From Psychrobacter glacincola (lineage in GTDB: Bacteria; Pseudomonadota; Gammaproteobacteria; Pseudomonadales; Moraxellaceae): a DNA stretch of 64,000 bases. Location of the stretch: contig NZ_CAJGZH010000002.1 of the NCBI RefSeq assembly GCF_904846075.1, forward strand, positions 372,001 through 436,000. Reading direction: 5' to 3'. The notes beneath the pieces were generated by a model that saw only the letters and a list, made by a program, of their open reading frames with translations, made no database searches and was not told the origin of the DNA. The position numbers were made by a program, and so were the translations under genes. Shown in pieces: positions 27,585-36,366 of the stretch. Numbering within the stretch: position 1 is the first letter of the stretch; every line of letters begins with the position of its first letter.

Positions 27585-28373
27585 TTATAACACCCGCCCT
27601 GTTCTCAGTGCAAACGCCCAGTCTTCACGACCGTTCATTGAAGCTAATTTAGCCGCAGCCTCATAATCATAAGGCACTTTGATATGCTCAGCTTGCCAGT
27701 ATTTGCCCTGTTCAGTATCAACACATTTAATAATCGCGTAACTGGCATGGGGCGAATAGGTTTGCATCTTATGCAAAATAGGCAAATCATCTTCATAGGC
27801 TGGGTAACCAACGCTACCTGTATTGACGACCACCTGCCCTGTCGATAGCGTGACTGTACGTGGGATATGAGTATGACCACATATGATAACAGTGCTATCG
27901 ATACCGTTAAGCAGTGCCAAAATGTCTAGATTATCACGTAAGGTTGGCTGACCCGTCTCGATATTTTCTAACAAATATACCATATCATCGGTTGGTGACC
28001 CATGGCACAGATAAATATCCTCACTCAAATGACAATCAAACGGCAAATTCTGTAGCCAATTAACCGCTGCTTTAGGCAAGTCCTCGGTGATAAAAGCCAT
28101 GGTTGCGTTGTTGCCAATCTCCGCCGTTGTCGCTTCATAAATCTGTCTATCCTGATTACCTCGAATAGTAATGATATCGTTCTGATGTGCCATTAAGAGC
28201 GCATAGGTATCTTTAGGGGCAATCGGTCCGTATAAAATATCACCCAGATTAACAATTTGATCAATATTACGCTGTTTAATATCAGTCAACACGGCTTCAA
28301 GCGCGAAGACATTACTATGAATGTCAGAAATAGCCGCGATAGTATTTAAATGCTTATTATTAGAGTGCGCCAT
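27585..28373 (-). CDS. metallophosphoesterase of the YfcE/MJ0936 type
   Basis: This 262-aa protein has the calcineurin-like motif set: SDIHSN near the N-terminus, LGDILYGP, GNQD, CHGSPTD and GHTHIPR. These bind two metals and act on phosphodiester or phosphomonoester substrates, generally nucleotides or unspecified phosphate esters. I start it at the ATG at 28373, since GAGGAG lies 9-10 bases before it; an upstream GTG would overlap that ribosome binding site. The context (DASS transporter upstream, DUF1543 downstream) does not suggest a substrate. Related proteins include diadenosine tetraphosphatases, but the GDxxDRG type is not seen. Confidence 0.88.
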   Translation of the reverse strand: MAHSNNKHLNTIAAISDIHSNVFALEAVLTDIKQRNIDQIVNLGDILYGPIAPKDTYALLMAHQNDIITIRGNQDRQIYEATTAEIGNNATMAFITEDLPKAAVNWLQNLPFDCHLSEDIYLCHGSPTDDMVYLLENIETGQPTLRDNLDILALLNGIDSTVIICGHTHIPRTVTLSTGQVVVNTGSVGYPAYEDDLPILHKMQTYSPHASYAIIKCVDTEQGKYWQAEHIKVPYDYEAAAKLASMNGREDWAFALRTGRVL

Positions 28374-28443
28374 TCTATTTATTCTCCTCACAAACCACTA
28401 TGTTATACATCGACTAACCGTAAAAAGGAATAGAAAAGAGAAA

Positions 28444-28484
28444 CAAAAAAACCCAATGGCTCGTGAGTATTGAGACATCGGGTT
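28444..28484 (-). terminator. terminator of the DASS transporter gene
   Basis: On the minus strand AACCCGATG (28484-28476) pairs with CATTGGGTT (28458-28450), 9 bp with one G-U, followed by a T-run. It lies 30 bases after the stop. Confidence 0.82.
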
Positions 28485-28514
28485 TCATAAGTTATGATTA
28501 ATGTGATTGCTAAA

Positions 28515-29936
28515 CTATATTAAGAAGAAATAAGCCCACAATCCGACGACAAAGGTAGCAATGATATTAAGAATGACACCCGTACGGATCATTTCGCTCT
28601 GTTTAATCAACCCCGTACCAAAGACAATCGCATTTGGCGGTGTCGCAACTGGTAGCATAAAGGCACAAGATGCGCCAATACCGATGACCAATACCAGCAC
28701 TTCGTGAGGTAAACCCATCTGCTCTGCAATGGCAGCAAATACGGGAACCAGCAGTGCAGCAGAGGCGGTATTAGAAGCAAACTCCGTCAAGAAGATAATA
28801 AATGCTGATACCGCAATCATAACCACGATAAGCGGTGCAGAAGACAAGGCATTAGCGACCGTCTCCCCTAGCACCAAGGACGCACCTGATACCTTCAAAA
28901 TCGTCGATAGGGCGATACCGCCACCGAACAGCATGAGTACACCCCAATCCGTATTATCAGACACTTGCTTCCAAGATACCAAACCTAAGCTCACCACCGC
29001 AGCGGCGGCTGACAAGGCAATAACTGCATCAGTATCCGTAATATCAAGCGCGGCACCGATCTTTTTGGAGAAAATCCAGCTCAATGCAGTGACAATAAAG
29101 ACGATAATCGTCACCACACGCGGTTTATTCCATGCGATAGGTTCGTCTTCAACCAGTACAATTTTACGATTCAGATTGGGTTTAAGGAACAGATACATCG
29201 CACCCAATAATAGTGGAAGTAACACCAACATCATTGGTATACCAAACTTCATCCAATCCACAAAGGCAATATTGAGCGCCTTTGCCGCGATGGCATTTGG
29301 CGGTGAACCAACGATCGTACCCAGACCACCAAGGCTTGCTGAATAAGCAATACCTAGTAATACAAATACAAAAGTACCACGGTCTTTTTCGCGATCAACT
29401 TGCGTTAAAATACCGAGCGCCAGTGGCAACATCATCGCCGCCGTCGCGGTATTCGATATCCACATCGATAAAAATGCGGTCACGCCAAATATCAAAAACA
29501 CCGCCGTACTTAATTTGCCGCCTGACATCGATAAAATCTTCAGTGCAATTTTTTTATCCAACTGCTGCACATGCAAGGCCGCCGCCAAAGCAAAACCACC
29601 AAAAAACAGATAAATGGTCGGATTGGCAAAGCTTTGTAAGCCTATCTCGGCATCGAATTCTGGTATCCCAACTAGGGCACCCACCACTACTACCAATAGC
29701 GCCGTAATCGTGACGTGCAACGCTTCCGTTAGCCACAGTACGCCGATGAAAAACAATAAGGCAAGACCCTTATTGGCATTGACATCGAATGGCAATATAT
29801 TAAAGATAATTATACTAATAACCGCCGCAATAGCGACCACTATCAACCCTTTACCAGTACCCTTTGGAAAGGTATCGGTAAATAAATACTCGTTGCCATC
29901 ATCAGGAAGATGGCTATCTAGTTTTTGCTCTGACAT
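28515..29936 (-). CDS. DASS-family sodium:dicarboxylate (divalent anion) symporter
   Basis: This 473-aa membrane protein has about 11-12 segments. The family's paired SNT motifs are visible: ISNTATAAMM at about 159-168 and FASNTASAALL in the second repeat. Such proteins (SLC13, VcINDY, SdcS) import C4-dicarboxylates or citrate with sodium. It also has the GGGIALSTIL and VATPPNAIVFG segments near the C-terminus. AAGGA lies 8 bases before the ATG. It is a single gene with its own terminator; the downstream neighbour on the same strand is the phosphoesterase. Confidence 0.9.
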   Translation of the reverse strand: MSEQKLDSHLPDDGNEYLFTDTFPKGTGKGLIVVAIAAVISIIIFNILPFDVNANKGLALLFFIGVLWLTEALHVTITALLVVVVGALVGIPEFDAEIGLQSFANPTIYLFFGGFALAAALHVQQLDKKIALKILSMSGGKLSTAVFLIFGVTAFLSMWISNTATAAMMLPLALGILTQVDREKDRGTFVFVLLGIAYSASLGGLGTIVGSPPNAIAAKALNIAFVDWMKFGIPMMLVLLPLLLGAMYLFLKPNLNRKIVLVEDEPIAWNKPRVVTIIVFIVTALSWIFSKKIGAALDITDTDAVIALSAAAAVVSLGLVSWKQVSDNTDWGVLMLFGGGIALSTILKVSGASLVLGETVANALSSAPLIVVMIAVSAFIIFLTEFASNTASAALLVPVFAAIAEQMGLPHEVLVLVIGIGASCAFMLPVATPPNAIVFGTGLIKQSEMIRTGVILNIIATFVVGLWAYFFLI

Positions 29937-30480
29937 AAAATGTCCTTATTTTCCCAAAGACAGTGTAAAAAGACGCTAAAATAAAAACGTATGTTAGCGA
30001 TTGACACTGATTCAACCAGCAACCGTAAAAAATACGTTGTCATAATAACAGATATATAACAAAAATCTGATGCAACAAAGCCCTTATGAGATTTGCAATA
30101 AATATTGTCATTTCAAAGGTAAAAAATTACTTTGATGCATTTTACGAAATGCACCTTAAAACAGTACTTTACAGAGATAAATCTTTCTCATGGACCCGTT
30201 CACATTTTAATTAAAAACTTAACTCAACAGCTTATTATTGTTAAATCGAATACAGAGTGAGCAATCTATAGCTGAGTAATCGCTTTTCATCAAGTCGCAA
30301 GCCTTGTGATGTACGGTTACACATCGTCACTAAACAAGCGTACACTTAGTATGTACAAGCGCATGGTGCTATCTCATACTAAATAAGTCAAAATAAAAAT
30401 CTAATACCGCTAACAGCTTAACAATTATTTTTTAATAGTATTTATATCGGAAAGTTAATAACAATAAATAGGAGTATTTT
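29937..30480. other. 544-bp intergenic region upstream of the 52-aa protein gene
   Basis: The region separates the divergent DASS and small acidic protein genes. It contains a perfect hairpin (TGCATTT at 30136-30142, AAATGCA at 30147-30153) and, near 30303-30355, partly symmetric GTGATGT/ACACATC and GTAC elements. No clear promoter, RNA gene or third open frame was found. Confidence 0.5.
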
Positions 30481-30639
30481 ATGACAGACACAAATAAAAC
30501 CGACTCAACCACTAAAATGGCACCAAAAGATATCAATCAAGACGGTTTGGCTAAAGAAGACCAGCAACGTACCGACGACTCAGCACTCGATATGATGCAG
30601 GGCATGCATGAACATGAAGACCATGAAGGTGAGAAGTAA
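30481..30639 (+). CDS. small acidic hydrophilic protein (52 aa)
   Basis: A complete frame from ATG at 30481 to TAA at 30637-30639 encodes 52 residues rich in Asp, Glu and His (MTDTNKTDSTTK...GMHEHEDHEGEK). AGGAG at 30470-30474 is 6 bases before the ATG, and a strong 21-bp terminator follows 23 bases after the stop. The His/Glu/Asp-rich tail (HEHEDHEGE) could bind metals, but this is speculation. I know no family for it. No membrane or signal segment. The gene is probably its own transcript. Confidence 0.72.
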   Translation: MTDTNKTDSTTKMAPKDINQDGLAKEDQQRTDDSALDMMQGMHEHEDHEGEK

Positions 30640-30662
30640 GCCAACGTTTTATGATTACCCCA

Positions 30663-30727
30663 AGCCAAAACACGAAAGGTGCTTATCGTTATGATGAGCG
30701 CCTTTCGTGTTTTGGCTCTCTTTTTTC
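30663..30727 (+). terminator. terminator of the 52-aa gene, overlapping the end of the DUF1275 gene
   Basis: 21-bp arms (30663-30683 and 30697-30717) pair with one G-U, followed by a T-run at 30718-30727. The right arm lies inside the last codons of the convergent DUF1275 gene (stop at 30689), so the same hairpin may end both transcripts. Confidence 0.93.
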
Positions 30728-31384
30728 TGGCAGGCGATCTGAGGCGTAGTTATATATAAATGCCGCCGTCAAGACGATAGCAATTGGTACAAATAGAGCT
30801 TCATAGCCAACTTTAGCGAATAAAAATGCCCCTACGGCGCTACCACCACAAAAGCAATACCAAATAATGGCTTGAAAACCCAATGTCGGTTTACTAATTG
30901 ATCGACCAGCCAGCCAGTTGCCAATAGCAGCGCCCATATCTGATGTCAAACCTGTCAAATGGGTGGTACGAATGACTGCACCGCTATAAGTCGCTACCAT
31001 GGCATTTTGTAATCCGCATGCCATCGCCGCCGCCAATTGTCCTAAATAATCATGCTGCTGATACAACCAGTAGCTGGCCATTAACAGTGCCGCCTCGATA
31101 TATAGCGCACTACCATAGCGCCTACCTAACTTTAATGATGTCTGCCCAATCACATAACCACTTAGTATCGCGCCTGCCAAAAAAGACAATAGCAGCGCAC
31201 CGATATACAAGATACTACGCACATCCAAGTAAGCAATAGCCGCTGCAAATAAGCTTACGTTGCCAGTGACATGAGAAACCGATAGATTGGTAAACCCCAT
31301 TAACGCAGCAGTGTTAACACAGCCAGCACTGAATGCCAGTACTGCCCCGCCCCACAATATCCACTTTGGTAATTTGGTTATCAT
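30689..31384 (-). CDS. YoaK/DUF1275-family membrane protein
   Basis: This 231-aa protein has about six membrane segments. It begins LPKWILWGGAVLAFSAGCVNT and has the GFTNLSVSHVTGNVSLFA pattern and ACGLQNAMVATYSG, hallmarks of DUF1275/YoaK. The function is unknown; a transporter role has been proposed for the family. The tail (PEKREPKHERRSS) is basic and overlaps a terminator hairpin. AGGCGG precedes the ATG. It is next to fabI on the same strand, 110 bp away, with no evident functional link. Confidence 0.88.
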   Translation of the reverse strand: MITKLPKWILWGGAVLAFSAGCVNTAALMGFTNLSVSHVTGNVSLFAAAIAYLDVRSILYIGALLLSFLAGAILSGYVIGQTSLKLGRRYGSALYIEAALLMASYWLYQQHDYLGQLAAAMACGLQNAMVATYSGAVIRTTHLTGLTSDMGAAIGNWLAGRSISKPTLGFQAIIWYCFCGGSAVGAFLFAKVGYEALFVPIAIVLTAAFIYNYASDRLPEKREPKHERRSS

Positions 31385-31494
31385 ATTCGCCGCCTAATGG
31401 CTTATCACCAAAAAGCATCTATTATAACCAAAAAAGGCAACCGATTGGCTGCCTTCCTGATGTATAAAACCCTATAACCGACTATTGAAGTGGA

Positions 31495-32301
31495 TTATTT
31501 CGGCTCATCAAGCATCATTAATTGCTCACTGATAGCCACAGTATTAAAACCTGCGTCAACAAACATAATCTCGCCGGTGATACCAGATGCCCAAGGTGAT
31601 AGCAAGAAAAGCGCCGCATTACCGACTTCGGTTTGTGTGATATTACGTTGTAGCGGCGCGATTTTTTCGCTGATATCGAGCATTTTACGGAATGATTTGA
31701 TGCCACTGGCAGCAAGCGTGCGAATAGGACCTGCTGAGATCGCATTGACACGAATGCCTTCACCGCCCATCGAAGTAGCCAAATAGCGAACACTGGCTTC
31801 GAGGCTGGCCTTTGCCATACCCATGACGTTGTAGTTTGGCAATACCGAGATACTACCTTCATACGTCAATGTCAGCATCGAACCGTGACGCATGGCCAAT
31901 AAAGCACGAGCTTCTTTGGCTAATGCTACAAAACTATAGCTTGAGATATCATGGGCAATTTGACTGCCTTCACGGGTCGTCGCCTTAACAAAATCGCCAT
32001 CAAGCTGATCCATCGGTGCAAAGCCAATCGCATGTACCACACCATCGATTCCATCACCCCAATGGGCAGTGACTTGCTCAAAGCAGGCAGCGATAGACTC
32101 ATCAGACGCCACATCACACTCAAGTACCAAATCTGCTTCGAATTTCTCCGCTGCCATATCGACACGCTTTTTGATCTTATCATTAGGATAAGTGAGAATT
32201 AATGAGGCACCCTCACGGTGCAGTGCCTCAGCGATAGCCCAAGCGATAGACAGTTTGCTCGCAATGCCTGTCACGACAAATCGTTGTCCTTGTAGTAGCA
32301 T
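31495..32301 (-). CDS. fabI: enoyl-[acyl-carrier-protein] reductase (NADH)
   Basis: The enzyme performs the last step of each fatty acid elongation cycle and is the target of triclosan. It is a short-chain dehydrogenase with the FabI-specific Y157-x6-K164 spacing (YNVMGMAK), the [16 protein letters not shown] nucleotide segment, and a final VDAGFN region. Length is 268 aa, close to E. coli FabI (262). I start it at the ATG at 32301, since AAGGAA lies 5 bases upstream; the frame can be extended 8 codons to the left without support. It is monocistronic, divergent from folE with 338 bp between. Confidence 0.95.
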   Translation of the reverse strand: MLLQGQRFVVTGIASKLSIAWAIAEALHREGASLILTYPNDKIKKRVDMAAEKFEADLVLECDVASDESIAACFEQVTAHWGDGIDGVVHAIGFAPMDQLDGDFVKATTREGSQIAHDISSYSFVALAKEARALLAMRHGSMLTLTYEGSISVLPNYNVMGMAKASLEASVRYLATSMGGEGIRVNAISAGPIRTLAASGIKSFRKMLDISEKIAPLQRNITQTEVGNAALFLLSPWASGITGEIMFVDAGFNTVAISEQLMMLDEPK

Positions 32302-32639
32302 AATATTTCCTTTTGGGTCGATCAAAATTGTTTAATCATATTAAGTTATTTAGAGTGATTAGATACGATGAATATCACAGCGTAAAAAGTACAAATTATA
32401 AAATAAGTCATTATACACGAATTAATTTAAGTAAACAGTCGTAAACTGTATTCCCTTATAATGGCGTCTAATATTGATTAAACGCCCAACTGCTCGCCAC
32501 AGCAGTATGAAGTTAAGTAGATTTCAAGTATAATCACAGCCCTTCCCAGCTTGCACAATTTTTATAAAAATCCTTTACAACAGTTATTTGTAACTGTTCG
32601 TAATTAGGGATTTAGCGTTAAGCTACACCCACATTTTGG
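32302..32639. other. intergenic region between fabI and folE
   Basis: This 338-bp AT-rich stretch holds a perfect TATAAT at 32457-32462 (a possible -10 towards folE but no matching -35), a direct repeat of GTAAAC at 32431 and 32441, and a hairpin CAGTTA/TAACTG at 32581-32596. No gene was seen. Confidence 0.5.
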
Positions 32640-33251
32640 ATGGCTGCCAAACTTATGAGTAACACCCCAACAATAGCATCAAATTACCAAGAAAGCGTTG
32701 AGTCTTATCGTCAACTGATTCTCTCAACTGGCGAGGACTTACAGCGTCCCGGTCTTGAAGAAACACCGATGCGTGCCGCGAAAGCTTTTGCACATTTAAC
32801 CCAAGGTTATCATCAAAGCTTGGATGAAGTCGTCAACGACGCCCTGTTTCCATCGAGCAATCGCGAGCTGGTATTGGTACAAAATATTGAATTTTATTCA
32901 TTGTGCGAACATCATATGCTGCCTTTTCATGGTATCGCTCATGTAGGCTATTTACCCAATGGTCAAGTACTGGGCTTATCAAAATTTGCCCGTATCGTCG
33001 ATATGTTCGCCCGTCGCTTGCAAGTTCAAGAAAATTTAAGCGAGCAAGTGGCACAAACTATTATGGATGTCACTGGCTGTCGCGGCGTAGCGGTAGTGAT
33101 GGATGCAGCACATATGTGCATGATGATGCGCGGCGTAAATAAACAACACTCTACTACACGCACGATGTCGATGTTGGGTGAGTACGTACATGACAATCAA
33201 GCGCGCAATGAGTTTTTGAGTGCGATCCCTAGACGTCAGCCTGCATTCTAA
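32640..33251 (+). CDS. folE: GTP cyclohydrolase I
   Basis: This enzyme opens GTP to 7,8-dihydroneopterin triphosphate, the first step of folate (and queuosine precursor) synthesis. Zinc ligands are visible as C89 and H92 in [12 protein letters not shown] and C160 in [12 protein letters not shown]. The catalytic pocket [14 protein letters not shown] and [13 protein letters not shown] is also conserved. Length is 203 aa, slightly shorter than E. coli FolE (222 aa). Two ATGs (32640 and 32655) are possible; neither has a strong ribosome binding site. A near-perfect palindromic terminator follows. It is the type IA (zinc) enzyme, so a second FolE2 is not needed here. Confidence 0.95.
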   Translation: MAAKLMSNTPTIASNYQESVESYRQLILSTGEDLQRPGLEETPMRAAKAFAHLTQGYHQSLDEVVNDALFPSSNRELVLVQNIEFYSLCEHHMLPFHGIAHVGYLPNGQVLGLSKFARIVDMFARRLQVQENLSEQVAQTIMDVTGCRGVAVVMDAAHMCMMMRGVNKQHSTTRTMSMLGEYVHDNQARNEFLSAIPRRQPAF

Positions 33252-33277
33252 CGCTTCAAATAACAATAGATAGTCAC

Positions 33278-33306
33278 AAAAAAAGGATACTTAAGTATCC
33301 TTTTTT
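33278..33306 (+). terminator. bidirectional terminator between folE and msrAB
   Basis: A-run, then GGATAC-TTAA-GTATCC, then T-run: 33278-33306. The symmetry allows use from both strands; the genes are convergent. Confidence 0.85.
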
Positions 33307-33384
33307 AATGCGTACCTTTCAATATAGCTATCATTAATAACTAGCAATCAATCCTTGATTGCAATATAACGAGGCTTAACTAAC

Positions 33385-34590
33385 CTAGCTTACTTCATCA
33401 ATCCAATTGCCATAACCTTCTGCTTCCATTTGTGCCAGTGGAATAAAACGCATTGCCGCTGAATTCATACAGTAGCGCTTGCCTGTCGGTGCTGGGCCAT
33501 CATCGAACACATGACCCACATGTGAATCAGCATAGCGACTACGAATCTCGGTACGGCTTCCGAATATCCCTCTGTCTTCCTTCTCAACGACCATATCCGT
33601 GCTCAATGGACGGGTAAAGCTTGGCCAGCCAGTGCCAGATTTGTATTGATCACGAGAGGAATATAGTGGCTCCCCCGATATCACATCGACATACAGCCCA
33701 GGCGCTTTATTATCCCAATATTCATTATCAAAAGCGCGTTCGGTGCCGTCTTTTTGAGTGACTTTATATTGAATGTCACTTAGTGACTGCTTTAGCTCAT
33801 CCTGTGCAGGCTTCTCAAAGGTATCTGGATTGAATCCTGTACTAGCTTTAGTAGCTGACGCATTGTTTGATGTTGCCTGTACGCTATCTGCCGCCGTAGA
33901 TTTAAACTGGCTAAAATCCAGCTCGTAGTCTTTACCATAGACACTTTCGATAAACTGATAGCGACCAGAATTAAAGGTATAGGCCTTATAGCGGATTGGG
34001 TTTTTCTTATAATAATCTTGATGATACTCTTCAGCAGGGTAAAACTTGCTAGCAGCAACAATTTCAATCACAACTGGTTTGCTATAGATACCAGAGTCTT
34101 GCAGTGATTGCTTAGCCGCTTCTGCTATCTGCTTTTCTTGTGCATTATTATAAAAAATAGCAGCACGATACTGAGTACCACGATCTACATACTGGCCGTC
34201 AGCATCGGTTGGATCGGCGATACGCCATAACGCTTGAACGAGACCATTATAGGTGATTTTCGTCGGGTCATAATAGACTTGAGCCGCTTCAGTATGCCCT
34301 GTGCCGCCTGCTGATACAGTGCTATAAGTTGGATTGGTCGATTGACCGCCGGTATAGCCAGAGACCACTTCTACAACGCCAGGTATTTTTTCATAACCCG
34401 CTTCCACGCACCAAAAACAACCGCCAGCGACCGTAGCGACTGCGAGATTTGGATCCGTTGGCGCATAAGGATTATCGATGGCAGTATTTTTCACAGCGGG
34501 CGTATTTTCGGTGGCAGCACAGCCAACGAAAACCATACTGATGGCTGCTACAGCCATCGTAATAGCGCCCGTCTTTAATTTATGATTCAT
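33385..34590 (-). CDS. msrAB: bifunctional methionine sulfoxide reductase MsrA-MsrB, predicted lipoprotein
   Basis: The protein repairs oxidised methionine: MsrA handles the S and MsrB the R stereoisomer. MsrA is at about residues 50-205, with [12 protein letters not shown] (C58, C61). MsrB is at about 255-395, with the catalytic cysteine in [12 protein letters not shown] and GTGWPSF. The zinc CxxC pairs of some MsrB proteins are absent. The N-terminus has a lipobox (ISMVFVGC, C24), so it should be anchored in the envelope, as in PilB-type secreted reductases but without their thioredoxin domain. It therefore needs an external reductant. An approximately 50-residue Ser/Thr/Ala linker joins the domains. 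AGGAGG lies about 5 bases before the ATG. Confidence 0.94.
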   Translation of the reverse strand: MNHKLKTGAITMAVAAISMVFVGCAATENTPAVKNTAIDNPYAPTDPNLAVATVAGGCFWCVEAGYEKIPGVVEVVSGYTGGQSTNPTYSTVSAGGTGHTEAAQVYYDPTKITYNGLVQALWRIADPTDADGQYVDRGTQYRAAIFYNNAQEKQIAEAAKQSLQDSGIYSKPVVIEIVAASKFYPAEEYHQDYYKKNPIRYKAYTFNSGRYQFIESVYGKDYELDFSQFKSTAADSVQATSNNASATKASTGFNPDTFEKPAQDELKQSLSDIQYKVTQKDGTERAFDNEYWDNKAPGLYVDVISGEPLYSSRDQYKSGTGWPSFTRPLSTDMVVEKEDRGIFGSRTEIRSRYADSHVGHVFDDGPAPTGKRYCMNSAAMRFIPLAQMEAEGYGNWIDEVS

Positions 34591-34772
34591 CGATACCTCC
34601 TAAAAGTAATATAATATAACCATGATAACTCTTTGACCTCACTAAACTACACCTATATTGTTATAAACATTTAACAGTAATCAGATATTATTTAATATAA
34701 TTAAACAGTAAAACCCTGAATTATACACAATTATCTTAATAAGATAAGTTTGCTACAAAGTATGATTATTAA

Positions 34773-34811
34773 AAAAGAGCACATTACGGACAGTGTAGTG
34801 TGCTCTTTTAT
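34773..34811 (-). terminator. terminator of the iron-type alcohol dehydrogenase gene
   Basis: An 11-bp stem (AAAAGAGCACA with TGTGCTCTTTT) and partial inner pairing, with a T-rich 3' side on the minus strand, 30 bp after the stop at 34840. Confidence 0.85.
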
Positions 34812-34839
34812 ATTATATCAATATAGCTTAGTTACTCTT

Positions 34840-36144
34840 TTATTTTGCAGCAGAACGCTCATCACTGGCTTGCTGAATCTTGGTTAAAATAGCCTTAATT
34901 TCAGACGCTGATAGATAAGTCGGTACGGCATAAGTATCACTGACTTCTTTTACTGCTGCTTTAGCAATTTTATCAAAATCACTGCTTTGCATGCCTTTCA
35001 CCGTTGGATCGATATTCAAGGTGGCAATCAGTTCGCGTACTTGCGCGATGAGGTGGTCGGCAATCTCAGCATCACTCTTGCTAGCTTGTCCCGATTTTAC
35101 CATACCTGTTTTTCTAGCCAACTCTGCCAGTCTTTTTTTACTTCCTTGACGATTGACATCAAGCACATACGGCAGCACGATGGCATTGGCACGACCATGC
35201 GGGATACTGTAATACGCCCCTAATTGGTGAGCGATAGCATGGACGTAACCAAGACCCGCTTTATTAAAGGCGATACCGCCGTAATGAGCGGCAATACCCA
35301 TTGCTTCTCTGGCTTTAAGATTGCCGCCGTCTTTATAGACCAGCGGTAAGTTTTGCATCACAGATTTAACCGCAGAAGCCGCATAATAATCGGTCTCGAC
35401 GCTCGCATTAGCACTCATCCAAGCTTCTAACGCATGGGTCAATACATCAATACCCGTATCTGCTGTGATATGAGCCGGCATGCCTTTCATAATAACAGGG
35501 TCAATAGCCGCTGCTAATGGCACCATTCTTGGGTCAATAGACAGTGCTTTTTGATGCGTTTTATCGTCTGATACTACTGCACCAAGGGTTGCTTCTGAAC
35601 CTGTGCCAGCCGTGGTAGGAATACAATAAAGCGGCATCGAAGGCTTTCTGGCTTTAAGAATGCCGATAAGCTGTTGCGGCTTGCAACTATTGCCTTGTGA
35701 CATCGCAATCATCTTAGCCGCATCAATGACCGAACCACCACCGATGGCAATAATCGAATCGCACTTAGCATCGATAGATTTTCGCAGTCCCTCTTCGACA
35801 ACTTTAAAAGTAGGGTCTGGGGTAATGCCATCATAAACGGTATAGCTGATATTTTTGCTATCTAGATAATCAGTCACTTTGGCTGGAATGCCAAGCTTAT
35901 TAAGCACGGCATCAGTGACGATAAATACATTGGTGCTGCCTTCGTTGATAGCCATATCACATAGCTCTTCACAAGAGCTCTCACCGACAAATAGCATTGG
36001 TCTTCTAATTGGAACAACATAAGCGAACGCTTTTAAGACTTTAGCGCGTGTTTTAGCAACGGCTAAATAACCGACATTCTGCAATCCATTGGTATTTACT
36101 AACTTGTTATTTGCTAATTTAGCAATACTGTTTTGCTTTTTCAT
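34840..36144 (-). CDS. iron-containing alcohol dehydrogenase
   Basis: This 434-aa group III dehydrogenase has the nucleotide motif GGGSVIDAAKM and the metal-binding segments ADTGIDVLTHALEAW and VHAIAHQLGAYYSIPHGRANAIVLP, which supply Asp and three His ligands. Substrates in the family range from ethanol and 1,3-propanediol to lactaldehyde; the closest architectural match is the YiaY/AdhB type. It has about 40 extra N-terminal residues before the usual start, including NLQNVGYLAVAKTRAKVLKAFAYV. AAGGA lies about 11 bases before the ATG. It is a single gene; I see no linked aldehyde dehydrogenase or regulator. Confidence 0.88.
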   Translation of the reverse strand: MKKQNSIAKLANNKLVNTNGLQNVGYLAVAKTRAKVLKAFAYVVPIRRPMLFVGESSCEELCDMAINEGSTNVFIVTDAVLNKLGIPAKVTDYLDSKNISYTVYDGITPDPTFKVVEEGLRKSIDAKCDSIIAIGGGSVIDAAKMIAMSQGNSCKPQQLIGILKARKPSMPLYCIPTTAGTGSEATLGAVVSDDKTHQKALSIDPRMVPLAAAIDPVIMKGMPAHITADTGIDVLTHALEAWMSANASVETDYYAASAVKSVMQNLPLVYKDGGNLKAREAMGIAAHYGGIAFNKAGLGYVHAIAHQLGAYYSIPHGRANAIVLPYVLDVNRQGSKKRLAELARKTGMVKSGQASKSDAEIADHLIAQVRELIATLNIDPTVKGMQSSDFDKIAKAAVKEVSDTYAVPTYLSASEIKAILTKIQQASDERSAAK

Positions 36145-36366
36145 AAGTAAAAATCCTTTTTAATGATAGTAATAATAGCGATAACAATCCTTTAAAGCAG
36201 CGATTTAAACGGCTCTTTAACTAAAAATTAAACAAATTTAAGCATCTAACTAAAGTGAACGTCTGTTTAACTTATTGTATCACTGCTATTTTTAGGATAT
36301 CGCAATTAGTATGAACTGCCATGTTCTGCTTATTTGGCTCTATCTGCTTAACTCTTTTTGGCTAAG

